This document shows, piece by piece, positions 26,667 through 35,010 of a DNA stretch of 64,000 nt. Source of the stretch: Plasticicumulans acidivorans. GTDB taxonomy: Bacteria; Pseudomonadota; Gammaproteobacteria; Competibacterales; Competibacteraceae. Below the pieces are notes generated by a model. It worked only from the letters and a program-made list of their open reading frames with translations. It was not told the origin of the DNA and made no database searches. Each line of letters begins with the position of its first letter. The first letter of the stretch is position 1. The DNA is taken from positions 186,001 through 250,000 of the forward strand of contig NZ_QGTJ01000007.1 of the NCBI RefSeq assembly GCF_003182095.1, in the 5' to 3' direction. The translations under genes were made by a program, and so were the position numbers.

Positions 26667-27108
26667 GCCAGGCTCCCTTCAGCCAGGAGCGTTGCGCGCC
26701 GCGGCTGAGGAAATGCTCGGAATACTGCGTGTCTTCCTTGAGGATGTGGTGCGTCAGCCACTTGTGCAGGAATTCCATCAGCTCGATGCGTGAGATCTTG
26801 CCGTCGTGGCGCAGCTGCTCACGGAAGTCGTGAGCCATGCGCAGCAGGTCTTCGTGGTGCTGCTTGTGGGGCTCATAGTCCGGGTAGCCGAGGATGCGCA
26901 TCAGGCTTTCCTCGACGACGAAGTGGGTTTCCGTGTAACGCATCAGGCGATCCAACGCTTCCTCGATGATGTCGCGCTGATTGCCCTGCGTCAGCAGTTG
27001 GGCATTCAGTTCATTGACCAGCTGCACCAGATACTTGTGCTGCTCGTCGATTTCCTGGATGCCGACCGACAGATCGTCGGTCCATTCGATGTAGTTCGGG
27101 ATGCTCAT
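26647..27108 (-). CDS. Bacteriohemerythrin (second copy)
   Basis: 153 residues with the hemerythrin ligand set: EQHKYLV, ETHFVVEESLM, HKQHHEDLL and the late HKWLTHHILKEDTQY. It is closer to the classical methylotroph bacteriohemerythrins (start IEWTDDLSVGIQEIDEQH) than the copy at 8135. The role should be O2 binding, perhaps for an oxidase or monooxygenase; no monooxygenase is in the window. It lies between pip and pqqE in the pqq direction, 96 bases after pqqE, and could be cotranscribed with pqq. Confidence 0.92.
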   Translation of the reverse strand: MSIPNYIEWTDDLSVGIQEIDEQHKYLVQLVNELNAQLLTQGNQRDIIEEALDRLMRYTETHFVVEESLMRILGYPDYEPHKQHHEDLLRMAHDFREQLRHDGKISRIELMEFLHKWLTHHILKEDTQYSEHFLSRGAQRSWLKGAWLKKFWK

Positions 27109-27204
27109 AGGCTTTGGCGGTACCGTGTGGGCTGTGGGCGGTTGGCAGTGGCACAACCGGCATCGTCGTTAATCGTCCTTTGCCGACGACGCCTCTAGCC
27201 TAGC

Positions 27205-28395
27205 CTACGTCTGCGAGCGCTCCGGCTGACCTGGATCATTTGCGCGCGGTGCGGCCGGTGCTGTTTCGTGAACAGTTGTTGAGGAAATCCGTTTGGCATT
27301 GCGCGGATTGCGGAAGACCAGCGGTTTTTCGGCCGGAGTGGCTGCCGCCTGTTCGATGGCGGCGAGCACGCGATCGTGATGCGGAGATTTGTCGCAGACC
27401 GGGTCGGCATTCTCGGCATCGCCAGTCAGCAGATAGGCCTGGCAGCGGCAGCCGCCGAAATCCTTTTCCTTCTCGTCGCAGGAGCGGCACGGCTCTTTCA
27501 TCCAGTCAAAGCCGCGAAAGCGCCTGAAGCCCGGTGACTCGCTCCAGATCCAGTCCAGCGCGTGCTCGCGCACGTTGGGAAAGCTCAGGCCGGGCAGTTC
27601 GCGCGCCGAGTGGCAGGGCAGGGCGGTGCCGTCGGGGGCGATGGTGAGGAAGACCTTGCCCCAGCCGTTCATGCAGGCTTTCGGCCGGGTCTCGTAGTAG
27701 TCGGGGACGACGTAGTAGATCTTCATGCGCCCCTTCATCCGCTCCTGCCAGGCGTGGGCGATCGCTTCGCCGCGCTGCAGCTGTTCGCGGCTCGGCAGCA
27801 GGCGGTCGCGGTTGGCCCAGGCCCAGCCGTAATACTGCGTGGTCGCCAGCTCGACGTAGTCGGCCTGCAGCTCGCTGGCCAGCGTCAGCACGGCGTCCAT
27901 CGAGTCGATGTTGTCGCGGTGCAGGACGAAGCACAGCACCATCGGGTAGCCGGCGGCCTTGACCGCGCGGGCGATCGCCTGCTTGTGGCGGAAGGCCTCG
28001 GTGCCGGCGAGGTGATCGTTGATCTCCTCGCTGCTGCCCTGAAAGCTCACCTGGATGTGGTCGAGCCCGGCCTCGCGCAGGCGCTCGATGCGCTCGACGT
28101 CGAGACCGATGCCGGAGGTGATCAGGTTGGTGTAGAAGCCGAGCCGGCGCGCCTCGGCGACCAGTTCTTCGAGATCCTGGCGGGTCGCCGGCTCACCACC
28201 GGAGAGGCCGAGCTGTGCCGCGCCCATCGCCCGCGCTTCGCGCAGCACCCGCTTCCAGGTCTCGGTGTCGAGCTCGTCCTTGTAGCGGTGAAAGTCCAGC
28301 GGGTTCGAGCAGTACGGGCACTGCAGCGGACAGGCGTAAGTCAGCTCGGCGAGCAGCCAGAGCGGTTTAGACGGTGCGCAGCCAGCCGCGCTCAT
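27205..28395 (-). CDS. pqqE: PqqA peptide cyclase
   Basis: 396 residues. This radical SAM/SPASM enzyme links Glu and Tyr of PqqA, the first carbon-carbon bond of PQQ. The SAM cluster motif is C22-x3-C26-x2-C29 ([13 protein letters not shown]), GLSGGEP follows, and the SPASM cysteines appear in [28 protein letters not shown] and DPVCDKS. The start at 28395 overlaps pqqD by 29 bases, so they are coupled. The C-terminus carries about 25 extra Ala/Pro-rich residues beyond the usual end. PqqF/PqqG peptidases are not in the window. Confidence 0.97.
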   Translation of the reverse strand: MSAAGCAPSKPLWLLAELTYACPLQCPYCSNPLDFHRYKDELDTETWKRVLREARAMGAAQLGLSGGEPATRQDLEELVAEARRLGFYTNLITSGIGLDVERIERLREAGLDHIQVSFQGSSEEINDHLAGTEAFRHKQAIARAVKAAGYPMVLCFVLHRDNIDSMDAVLTLASELQADYVELATTQYYGWAWANRDRLLPSREQLQRGEAIAHAWQERMKGRMKIYYVVPDYYETRPKACMNGWGKVFLTIAPDGTALPCHSARELPGLSFPNVREHALDWIWSESPGFRRFRGFDWMKEPCRSCDEKEKDFGGCRCQAYLLTGDAENADPVCDKSPHHDRVLAAIEQAAATPAEKPLVFRNPRNAKRISSTTVHETAPAAPRANDPGQPERSQT

Positions 28396-28624
28396 GGGCG
28401 ACCTCCAGGAATTCGTGCACGTCGGCGGTGAGATCGGCCTCGGGGAAGCGCTGCAGCAGCGCGGCGACGATGGCGTCGGCATCGCGCACGCCATCGCACA
28501 GCTCAAGGATCATCGCCGCCGAGGCGCTGAGCTTGACCATGCCTTCGGGGTAGAGCAGCACGTGGCAGTCCTGTGCCGGCTCCCATTGCAGGCGGTAGCC
28601 GGGGGCGATGCGCACGGCGCTCAT
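28367..28624 (-). CDS. pqqD: PqqA-binding chaperone
   Basis: 85 residues, normal for PqqD, which binds PqqA and presents it to PqqE. The fold markers [36 protein letters not shown] and the C-terminal [12 protein letters not shown] are family-typical. It overlaps pqqC by four bases (ATGA at 28621-28624) and pqqE by 29 bases. Too short to stand out by length, but order and motif are decisive. Confidence 0.95.
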   Translation of the reverse strand: MSAVRIAPGYRLQWEPAQDCHVLLYPEGMVKLSASAAMILELCDGVRDADAIVAALLQRFPEADLTADVHEFLEVAHERGWLRTV

Positions 28625-29352
28625 GCCGGGCGCTCGCAGCAGAAGTACGGCGGCTTGCCTTCGACATAGGCCATCCACAGCGCATCGCACAGGCTCCACA
28701 GCACGTCGAGCTTGAAGCGCAGGATGCTCAGCGCGTGTTCCTGCTGCTCGCGCGTGCGGAAGTGCTCCAGCGTGATCGCCAGGCCGTGCTGCACGTCGCG
28801 GTGCGCCTGCGACAGGCGGTTGCGGAAGTACTGCAGGCCGTCGGCCTCGATCCACGGATAGCGGTCCGGCCAGTTGTCGATGCGCTGGCGGTGGATCGTC
28901 GGTGCGAACAGCTCGGTCAGCGAGGAGCAGGCGGCCTCCTGCCAGCTCGATGAGCGCGCGAAATTGATGTAGGCGTCGACCGCGAAGCGCACGCCGGGCA
29001 GCACCAGCTCCTGCGAAACGATCTGCTCGCGGCTCAGGCCGCAGGCCATGCCGAGCCGGATCCAGGCCTCGATGCCGCCTTCGGCATGTTCGTCGCCATC
29101 GTGGTCGACGATGCGCTGGATCCAGCGCCGGCGCACTTCGCGGTCCGGGCAGTTGGCCAGCACCGCGGCGTCTTTGCGCGGGATCGAGATCTGGTAATAG
29201 AAGCGGTTCGCCACCCAGCCCTGGATCTGCTCGCGGCTCAGTTCACCGGCGTGCATGCGCGTGTGGTAGGGATGGTGGATGTGGTAGAGGCTGCCGAGCG
29301 CACGCAGGCGGGCTTCGAATTCCTCGGGGGTCCAGGCGCGGGTGTCGGTCAT
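28621..29352 (-). CDS. pqqC: Pyrroloquinoline-quinone synthase
   Basis: 243 residues. The cofactorless oxidase that performs the last ring closure and eight-electron oxidation to PQQ. Family signs are [20 protein letters not shown] near the start, [19 protein letters not shown], and the helix bundle typical of the TENA/PqqC fold. It overlaps pqqB (29349-29352) and pqqD by four bases each. Confidence 0.96.
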   Translation of the reverse strand: MTDTRAWTPEEFEARLRALGSLYHIHHPYHTRMHAGELSREQIQGWVANRFYYQISIPRKDAAVLANCPDREVRRRWIQRIVDHDGDEHAEGGIEAWIRLGMACGLSREQIVSQELVLPGVRFAVDAYINFARSSSWQEAACSSLTELFAPTIHRQRIDNWPDRYPWIEADGLQYFRNRLSQAHRDVQHGLAITLEHFRTREQQEHALSILRFKLDVLWSLCDALWMAYVEGKPPYFCCERPA

Positions 29353-30257
29353 AGTTCGATATCCATACCGTCAAAGGCGACTTCGATGCCGTGGGCGCTC
29401 AGCGCGGCGCGCTCGGCGCCGTCCTCGACCAGGATCGGGTTGGTGTTGTTGATGTGGATCAGCACCTTGCGGCCGCGGTACGGCGCCAGGGCGGCGATCA
29501 TGCCGTCATCGCCGCTCTGCGGCAGATGACCCATCTCCTGGGCAAACTTGTGATTGATGCCGGCGCGGATCATCTCGTCGGCGGTCCAGAACGTGCCGTC
29601 GACCAGCAGGCAGTCGGCACGCTCCAGGTACGGCTTGAGGTGTGCTTCGATCTCGCCGAGGCCGGGCGCGTAGAACAGCGTGCCGCCGCTGCGCTGGTCC
29701 TCGATGAACACGCCGATGTTGTCGCCGGGGTGCGGATCGTGGCGGTGCGGGGAATACGGCGGCGCCTTGCTGGCCAGGGCCACGGTGCGAAACAGCAGCC
29801 CCTCGGCGCCGGGAATGGTGAAGGCTGCGCCGTCGAGCGGCAGCTCGTGCCAGTCGGTACCGCAGTAGTGCTCCAGCACCTTGAGCAGCGGCAGGCCGGT
29901 GCTCAGGTCCTGCTGGGCCGGCGCCGTGCAATACACCGGCAGACGCTTGCCTTCACGCAGCATCAACAGGCCGGTGGCGTGGTCGATCTGGCTGTCGATG
30001 AGCAGTACGGCACAGATGCCGGTGTCGCGGATCGCGCGGTTCGGCTGCAACGGGGCGAACGACGCGAGCTGCGCGCGGATGTCCGGCGAGGCGTTGAACA
30101 GGACCCAGTTGACGCCGTCGGCGCTGACGGTGATCGAGGACTGCGTGCGCGGCGTGGCCTTCAGCGTGCCGGCGCGCAGCCCGGCGCAATTGGCGCAGTT
30201 GCAATTCCACTGCGGGAAGCCGCCGCCGGCGCCCGAGCCGAGTACATGTATGTGCAT
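29349..30257 (-). CDS. pqqB: PQQ biosynthesis metallo-hydroxylase PqqB
   Basis: 302 residues, family length about 303. Metallo-beta-lactamase fold starting [19 protein letters not shown], with [11 protein letters not shown], the zinc/iron site region [13 protein letters not shown] and YAPGLGEIE. PqqB hydroxylates the tyrosine ring of the cross-linked precursor. Start at 30257 gives the exact family N-terminus. It follows pqqA with 110 bases between, holding a perfect stem-loop. Confidence 0.96.
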   Translation of the reverse strand: MHIHVLGSGAGGGFPQWNCNCANCAGLRAGTLKATPRTQSSITVSADGVNWVLFNASPDIRAQLASFAPLQPNRAIRDTGICAVLLIDSQIDHATGLLMLREGKRLPVYCTAPAQQDLSTGLPLLKVLEHYCGTDWHELPLDGAAFTIPGAEGLLFRTVALASKAPPYSPHRHDPHPGDNIGVFIEDQRSGGTLFYAPGLGEIEAHLKPYLERADCLLVDGTFWTADEMIRAGINHKFAQEMGHLPQSGDDGMIAALAPYRGRKVLIHINNTNPILVEDGAERAALSAHGIEVAFDGMDIEL

Positions 30258-30331
30258 GGGTGGTGGTATCCGCTGGCACGGTGGACCGCGCTCTGCTGGT
30301 GTACAGGGCTGCGTTGGCCCCGTATGTGACA

Positions 30332-30355
30332 ACGCCGGACCTGGCGGTCCGGCGT
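30332..30355 (-). other. Perfect stem-loop between pqqA and pqqB
   Basis: ACGCCGGACC and GGTCCGGCGT (10-base arms, 4-base loop) lie in the pqqA-pqqB gap. There is no T-run. Such a structure can stabilise the short pqqA message or attenuate read-through, so that the precursor peptide is made in excess over the enzymes, as found in other pqq operons. Confidence 0.6.
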
Positions 30356-30367
30356 CGTGAAGCGCTT

Positions 30368-30442
30368 TCAGCGATTCGAGATGTACATCGTGACTTCGAA
30401 GCCGAAACGCATCTCGGTGAACTCAGGCTTGGACCACTGCAT
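30368..30442 (-). CDS. pqqA: PQQ precursor peptide PqqA
   Basis: 24 codons reading [12 protein letters not shown] then [12 protein letters not shown]. Glu16 and Tyr20 in the E-x3-Y core are the residues that become PQQ. Start at 30442 follows the strong ribosome site GGAGGAGAAAAACAG. It is the first gene of pqqABCDE and has a sigma-54 promoter 60 bases upstream. Confidence 0.97.
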   Translation of the reverse strand: MQWSKPEFTEMRFGFEVTMYISNR

Positions 30443-30501
30443 CTGTTTTTCTCCTCCGTTTCTGGTGGGTCGAATCCGGCGTTGTGCCGTCTGCTGATTA
30501 G

Positions 30502-30517
30502 AGCATGACCCGTGCCA
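30502..30517 (-). promoter_or_regulatory. Sigma-54 promoter of pqqABCDE
   Basis: On the minus strand TGGCACGGGTCATGCT carries GG and GC ten bases apart with a perfect TGGCACG -24 part; the -12 part is ATGCT instead of TTGCT. It is 60 bases before pqqA. Confidence 0.77.
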
Positions 30518-30532
30518 CTCGGATTTATTTTT

Positions 30533-30545
30533 TAACCTAATGATT
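30533..30545 (-). promoter_or_regulatory. IHF-like site upstream of the pqqA promoter
   Basis: On the plus strand TAACCTAATGATT; its reverse complement matches WATCAANNNNTTR with one mismatch. It sits in an AT-rich patch 16 bases upstream of the sigma-54 promoter, a position where DNA bending would help an enhancer-bound activator. Confidence 0.35.
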
Positions 30546-30647
30546 TATATCTAAAAATAGATGAAGGCTGCGTTTCTGCAGGACTCGCCAGGGTATTTCT
30601 GGGACAGAGTGTGTCAGCACGGAGACGAGGGAGACAGCGGCTGGCCG

Positions 30648-30810
30648 GCACAAAAAAAGAGAGGCGGCATCAAGCCGCCTCAAGCATCCCGATCGCGGGT
30701 ACAAAGGAGGAGGTGCCTGATGTCGAGCACGAGGTCGGCGGGGCAGCCCGAAAGGGGGAGATGGCTGACTCGCAGTACCACAACATCCGGCAAAAAGGAT
30801 TTAGCAGATT
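30648..30810 (-). ncRNA. Candidate small RNA with C-rich loop, ending in a terminator
   Basis: On the minus strand an AT-rich, promoter-like patch (about 30815-30860) is followed by about 160 bases without a convincing gene and then the strong terminator at 30652-30681. The presumed RNA holds CACCTCCTCCTTTG and TCTCCCCCTTTCGG, pyrimidine-rich stretches complementary to Shine-Dalgarno sequences, as in anti-SD small RNAs. It may instead be the 3' end of the activator mRNA or a degraded gene. Presence of a transcript is inferred only from the terminator. Confidence 0.35.
30652..30681 (-). terminator. Rho-independent terminator upstream of pqqA
   Basis: On the minus strand GAGGCGGC-TTGAT-GCCGCCTC is followed by TCTTTTTTT. 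It stops transcription coming from the activator gene side before it reaches the pqqA promoter. Confidence 0.88.
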
Positions 30811-30899
30811 CGATGCCATGTATTTATGTTATTGAATATAAATGAATTTTTTGTTTTTGCTCGAATCTGTTCGGGACATGCTGCGCCGCCACATACGCA

Positions 30900-30933
30900 A
30901 TGTGTCAACGCCGGTGTGCCGGCGTTGACACAT
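30900..30933. promoter_or_regulatory. Perfect 15-base inverted repeat with TGTCA/TGACA ends, candidate enhancer
   Basis: ATGTGTCAACGCCGG (30900-30914) and CCGGCGTTGACACAT (30919-30933) around a TGTG loop, 38 bases beyond the stop of the activator gene. No T-run follows on the minus strand, so it is not a standard terminator. The TGTCA...TGACA parts recur near the other sigma-54 promoters; it lies about 400 bases upstream of the pqqA promoter. Confidence 0.45.
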
Positions 30934-30970
30934 GCATTTAAAGCCACATGGCATTCCAGGCCATGAAGGT

Positions 30971-33028
30971 TCAGCTCAGTGTTGGCGGTGTGATGCCGTG
31001 CTTCTTCAGCTTGCGGTACAGCGTGTTGCGTGACAGGCCGAGATCTCGCGCGGTGTTGGTCATGTTCCAGCGGTGCTGTTCGAGTTCACGCAGCAGGGCG
31101 GTCTTCTCGGCGCTGAGCAGGGCGCTGGATTCGCCAGCGTCGATGTCGGCGCCGCTGGCCAGGGACATCGGTACGGCCGCTTCACAGGCCAGTGCCAGGC
31201 GCGGGGGCACGGACATGGCCGGCTGCGTCCGACCGGCGATTTCGGCGGGCAGATCGTCCAGCTGCACGATACCGTCCTCACACAGGGCCGAGGCCGTGCG
31301 CAGGATGTTGCGCAGCTGGCGGATATTACCCGGCCAGGCGTAGCCGAGCAGGGCGGCATGGGCCTCTTCGGACAGGCGTACCGTCTGGCCGTCGGCTTCC
31401 GCTGCCAGCACCCGGCGGATGACTTCGCGCAGATCCTGACGCTGGCGCAGCGCCGGCAGTGTCAGCACCAGACCGTTGAGGCGGTAGAACAGATCCTCGC
31501 GGAAGCTGCCGGCGGCGACCAGCTCCTGCAGATTGCGGTGCGTCGCGCTGACGACGTGCAGATCGACCGGAATCGGCGTCTCGCCGCCGAGCGGCACGAC
31601 TTCGCGCTCTTCGAGCACACGCAGCAGGCGCGTCTGCAGATGCGGCGGCATATCGCCGATTTCGTCGAGGAACAGCGTGCCGCCGTGCGCCTGCAGGATC
31701 TTGCCGCGCATGCCTTCACGCCGCGCGCCGGTGAAGGCGCCGTGCTTGTAGCCGAACAGCTCGCTCTCGATCAGGTTCTCGGGGATCGAGGCGCAGTTGA
31801 TGGCAACGAAAGCCTTGTCGGCGCGGTCGCTCGCCTCATGGATTGCCTTGGCGAATGCCTCTTTGCCGGTACCGGTTTCGCCGTTGAGCAGAATGGTGAC
31901 GTTGCGGTTGGCGACCTTCTGCGCGCAGCGCACGTTGAACGCCATCGCCGCATCGCCGCCCGCCAGGCCGCTGAGATCCATGCGTGGCGGCGTGACGTCG
32001 AGGCAGGCCGCGGCTCGGCCGCCGGTCTGCAGCGGGCTGCGGCTCGGCGCAGTGCGCCGCGCCACGCTGATCGGCGTGACGTTGTACACATCTGGCGCGC
32101 GCAGCATCGCGAAGTAGCCGTGTCCGCGGCGGTCGAGCAGCGGCCAGACGCCACCGTTGGTCTGCTGGCTGGAGCGTCCCATCAGCACGTCGAGGCTCAG
32201 GTCGAAGATGTCGGAGACCTTCAGCTGGATCAGTTCTTCGCGGCTGATCTGGCCGAACTGGTTCAGCGCACTCTGGTTGCCGGCGAGGATGCGACCGCCG
32301 CCATCGAAGGCCAGCAGGCCCTCTGACAGCAGGCCGACGAACTCCGGCCGGGTGTGGAAGCGCAGCACCCAGGACTGCGAGAACTGGCGCTGGAAACAGC
32401 AGTTCTCGATGGTTTTCGCTGACATCGTCGCCAGCGCCAGGGCGTGGAACTGGCTTTGCTTGGAGTCGCGCGAGTTGACGCTGGACGCGTCGAGCACTGC
32501 CAGCAGTTTGCCGTGGGCATCGAAGATCGGCGCCGCCGAACAGGCCAGACCAATGTGGCTGGAGAGGAAATGCTCGTCGCGATGCACGGTCACCGGCTGG
32601 CGTTCGACGACGCAGGTACCGATGCCGTTGGTGCCCTCGTGCTGCTCGCTCCAGTTGGCGCCGAGCCACAGGCCGGCCCCCTGGAACATGCGCGCGAGGT
32701 TGGGACTGGTGACGCAGTTGAGGATTACACCATCGGCGTCGCTGAGCAGGATGGCGCTGCCCGAGCCAGCGATCTGCTGGTAGAGGCTGTCCATCTCCAC
32801 GCGTGCGATGTCGATCAGGTCGCGCAGGTGTTCCTGGCGACTTTCCAGCATGGTCCGCTCGACGACCAGGGGGCGTCGGTTGAGTGTGGGGTCGAGACCG
32901 TAACCATCGATACACCGTGTCCACGAGCGGGCGATCGCTGCGTCAGGCAGGCGCTCACCCTTGTGCGCGTGGTCACGCGCGATCGACATGACTCTTGATG
33001 CGTGTTGGGACGCCGCTCGGTCCAACAT
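30971..33028 (-). CDS. AcoR-type sigma-54-dependent transcriptional activator
   Basis: 685 residues. N-terminal GAF sensor (about 80-215), PAS-like region (about 225-285), AAA+ domain with Walker A GETGTGKE (about 382), the sigma-54 contact loop GAFTGA (about 430) and Walker B GGTLFLDEIGD, then a Fis-type helix-turn-helix (about 645-683, NTARDLGLSRNTLYRKLKKHG). This is the AcoR family; members sense alcohols, acetoin, aldehydes or ketones. All parts needed for activity are intact. It lies between pqqA and the cytochrome gene, in an island with four sigma-54 promoters, so it is the likely regulator of all of them. GGAGGAGAAGC precedes the start. Confidence 0.93.
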   Translation of the reverse strand: MLDRAASQHASRVMSIARDHAHKGERLPDAAIARSWTRCIDGYGLDPTLNRRPLVVERTMLESRQEHLRDLIDIARVEMDSLYQQIAGSGSAILLSDADGVILNCVTSPNLARMFQGAGLWLGANWSEQHEGTNGIGTCVVERQPVTVHRDEHFLSSHIGLACSAAPIFDAHGKLLAVLDASSVNSRDSKQSQFHALALATMSAKTIENCCFQRQFSQSWVLRFHTRPEFVGLLSEGLLAFDGGGRILAGNQSALNQFGQISREELIQLKVSDIFDLSLDVLMGRSSQQTNGGVWPLLDRRGHGYFAMLRAPDVYNVTPISVARRTAPSRSPLQTGGRAAACLDVTPPRMDLSGLAGGDAAMAFNVRCAQKVANRNVTILLNGETGTGKEAFAKAIHEASDRADKAFVAINCASIPENLIESELFGYKHGAFTGARREGMRGKILQAHGGTLFLDEIGDMPPHLQTRLLRVLEEREVVPLGGETPIPVDLHVVSATHRNLQELVAAGSFREDLFYRLNGLVLTLPALRQRQDLREVIRRVLAAEADGQTVRLSEEAHAALLGYAWPGNIRQLRNILRTASALCEDGIVQLDDLPAEIAGRTQPAMSVPPRLALACEAAVPMSLASGADIDAGESSALLSAEKTALLRELEQHRWNMTNTARDLGLSRNTLYRKLKKHGITPPTLS

Positions 33029-33326
33029 GCTTCTCCTCCTCGGCGGATCGCGCGCTGCAAGTCACGACGCCGGCTTGCTTTTATTGGATGGCGATCCGGT
33101 TCATGCCGGATCTTGCCCTTCAGTCTAACTGCAGATTTGTCAGCCTGCGAAAAGGCTTTGCTTAATGTGCAGCATGATGACAGCAACGGCGTTACATCGC
33201 GTGTCGTTACTGTCACACGCCGCGCGGCGGCGCCGGTGTGGGATTCAGCGATTACTGCGCCGAAGACGAGTTATTTTCGATAAAAATTGATCTTTGTCAT
33301 TGGCTTAACTGTGCTCAATGAGCTGG
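33029..33326. other. Activator-cytochrome intergenic region with TGACA/TGTCA repeats
   Basis: About 300 bases between the divergent activator and cytochrome genes. It includes the inverted repeat GCGTGT-N10-ACACGC (33199-33220), TGACA at 33178 and TGTCA at 33211, placed about 110-150 bases upstream of the sigma-54 promoter at 33327, where an enhancer is expected. No gene is seen. Confidence 0.5.
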
Positions 33327-33342
33327 TGGCATGGCGCTTGCT
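33327..33342 (+). promoter_or_regulatory. Sigma-54 promoter of cytochrome c550
   Basis: TGGCATGGCGCTTGCT has GG and GC ten bases apart and near-consensus -24 and -12 parts. It lies 55 bases before the cytochrome start. Confidence 0.82.
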
Positions 33343-33396
33343 GAGGGCCAGCACACCATAAATTGACAACCCCGGAGACCGGAGGAGAGCAGTGCG

Positions 33397-33828
33397 ATGA
33401 TGAAGATGACGATCGGTGTGAGTACCCTGCTGGCGGCGCTGCTGGCTTCTCCGGCGGTGTTCGCCCATGGCGACGTCGTGCCGCATGCCGTTGATACGAC
33501 GGGTCTCGATCCGCTCGGGCCGGAATGGCGGGACGAGAATCCCTACCGCGGCAATCCGACGGCGATCGAGATCGGCAAGCACGCCTTTGCGGCGAACTGC
33601 GCGCGTTGCCATGGCATTGACGCGATCTCCGGCGGTATCGCGCCGGACCTGCGCAAGCTCGACAAAGGCTCGCTGGGCGACGAGTGGTTCCAGGAGCGCG
33701 TGCGTAACGGTGCCGTGCGTAACGGCGCGGTCTATATGCCGAAGTTTGCCGAGCCCGACGGTCCGCTGTCGCAGGAAGCTCTGTGGGCGATCCGTTCCTG
33801 GCTCGATACCGTCGCGATCGACCAGTAA
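33397..33828 (+). CDS. pedF: Cytochrome c550, PedF family
   Basis: 143 residues with a signal peptide (about 1-23). A single heme c site C68-A-R-C71-H72 and a likely axial methionine in VYMPKF (near 115). The N-terminal HGDVVPHAVDTTGLDPLGPEW is typical of the c550 that takes electrons from PQQ alcohol dehydrogenases (PedF). It would carry electrons from the dehydrogenase to a terminal oxidase in the periplasm. The gene is 18 kb from the dehydrogenase but shares a sigma-54 promoter type. Start at 33397 follows CGGAGGAGAGC; ATG at 33400 is equally possible. Confidence 0.92.
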   Translation: MMKMTIGVSTLLAALLASPAVFAHGDVVPHAVDTTGLDPLGPEWRDENPYRGNPTAIEIGKHAFAANCARCHGIDAISGGIAPDLRKLDKGSLGDEWFQERVRNGAVRNGAVYMPKFAEPDGPLSQEALWAIRSWLDTVAIDQ

Positions 33829-33846
33829 GCCGCCAATGGCCGCCAT

Positions 33847-33881
33847 GACACCTCCGCCCCGGTCAGGGGGACGGAGGTGTC
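33847..33881. terminator. Hairpin between convergent pedF and pyrC
   Basis: GACACCTCCG (33847-33856) pairs with CGGAGGTGTC (33872-33881), extended by CCCC/GGGG. It lies just between the two convergent stop codons and probably ends both transcripts, though T-runs are weak. Confidence 0.65.
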
Positions 33882-33895
33882 TGTCTGCAGTGGCT

Positions 33896-34930
33896 TCAGT
33901 CGAGCAGACGCCAGCCTACGGTTTCGCCGGCGCGCAGCGGTACCAGGGCATCGTCGTCGGCATAGGCGAACTGAGCCGGCACCTGCACCTCACCGGCTTC
34001 CAGCGTCAGCGTGTCGCTGTTGCGCGGCAGGCCGTAGAAATCGGCGCCATGGAAGCTGGCGAAGGCTTCGAGCCGGTCGAGCGCACCGGCGGCGGCAAAG
34101 GCTTCGGCGTACAGCTCCAGCGCATGCGAGGCGGTGTAGCAGCCGGCGCAGCCGCAGGCGGTTTCCTTGGCATGGCGTGCATGCGGCGCACTGTCGGTGC
34201 CGAGGAAAAAGCGCGGATGGCCGCTGGTGGCGGCTGCGACCAGCGCTTCGCGATGGCTTTCGCGCTTGAGAATCGGCAGACAGTAATAATGAGGGCGGAT
34301 GCCGCCCTGGAAGATCGCGTTGCGGTTGTAGAGCAGGTGGTGGGCGGTGATCGTCGCGCCGACGTTGGGGCCAGCGGCCGTGACGAACTGTGCCGCATCG
34401 CGTGTCGTGATGTGTTCCATCACCACTTTCAGCGCCGGGAAGTCGCGCAGCAGCGGTGTCAGCACCCGCTCGATGAATACGGCTTCGCGGTCGAAAATAT
34501 CGACGGCCGGGTCGGTGACTTCGCCGTGTACCAGCAGCAGCAGCCCTTCGCGCTGCATTGCCTCCAGCACCGGGTAGATCTTGCGCACGTCGGTGACGCC
34601 GGCGTCGGAGTTGGTCGTCGCGCCGGCCGGGTAAAGCTTGCAGGCGACGACGTGGCCGCTGGCGCGCGCCACGGCAATTTCCGCGGCCTCGATGCGGTCG
34701 GTCAGGTACAGCGTCATCAGCGGATCGAAGGGGGTGCCGGCCGGCAGCGCGGCGAGGATGCGCTCGCGATAGGCCAGCGCCTGTGCCACGGTCGTTACCG
34801 GCGGGCGCAGATTCGGCATGATGATCGCCCGGCCGAACTGGCGGGCCGTGTGCGGTACGACCACCTTGAGGGCGGCGCCGTCGCGCACGTGCAGGTGCCA
34901 GTCATCGGGGCGGGTCAGGGTCAGACGCAT
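33896..34930 (-). CDS. pyrC: Dihydroorotase
   Basis: 344 residues, class II length. It closes carbamoyl-aspartate to dihydroorotate in pyrimidine synthesis. The zinc-binding HLHVRD (H12, H14), the carboxylated lysine in ACKLYPAG, histidines in LLVHGE and VMEHITT, and the catalytic Asp in FLGTDSAPH are all present. It stands alone, convergent with pedF. Confidence 0.96.
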   Translation of the reverse strand: MRLTLTRPDDWHLHVRDGAALKVVVPHTARQFGRAIIMPNLRPPVTTVAQALAYRERILAALPAGTPFDPLMTLYLTDRIEAAEIAVARASGHVVACKLYPAGATTNSDAGVTDVRKIYPVLEAMQREGLLLLVHGEVTDPAVDIFDREAVFIERVLTPLLRDFPALKVVMEHITTRDAAQFVTAAGPNVGATITAHHLLYNRNAIFQGGIRPHYYCLPILKRESHREALVAAATSGHPRFFLGTDSAPHARHAKETACGCAGCYTASHALELYAEAFAAAGALDRLEAFASFHGADFYGLPRNSDTLTLEAGEVQVPAQFAYADDDALVPLRAGETVGWRLLD

Positions 34931-35010
34931 GGGCGGGCTCCAGCGGTTCGCAGGGCATTCACTCGGGACCCGCCAGTATAACGAGGGCCGGCCCCGGCCC
35001 CAGAGCGGGA

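Noticed and set aside
30900-30933. Terminator of the activator gene
   Set aside because: The perfect hairpin is not followed by a T-run on the minus strand; it is kept as a possible enhancer instead.
33056-33071. Sigma-54-like site upstream of the activator gene (minus strand)
   Set aside because: GG and GC are eleven bases apart, not ten, so it fails the spacing rule.
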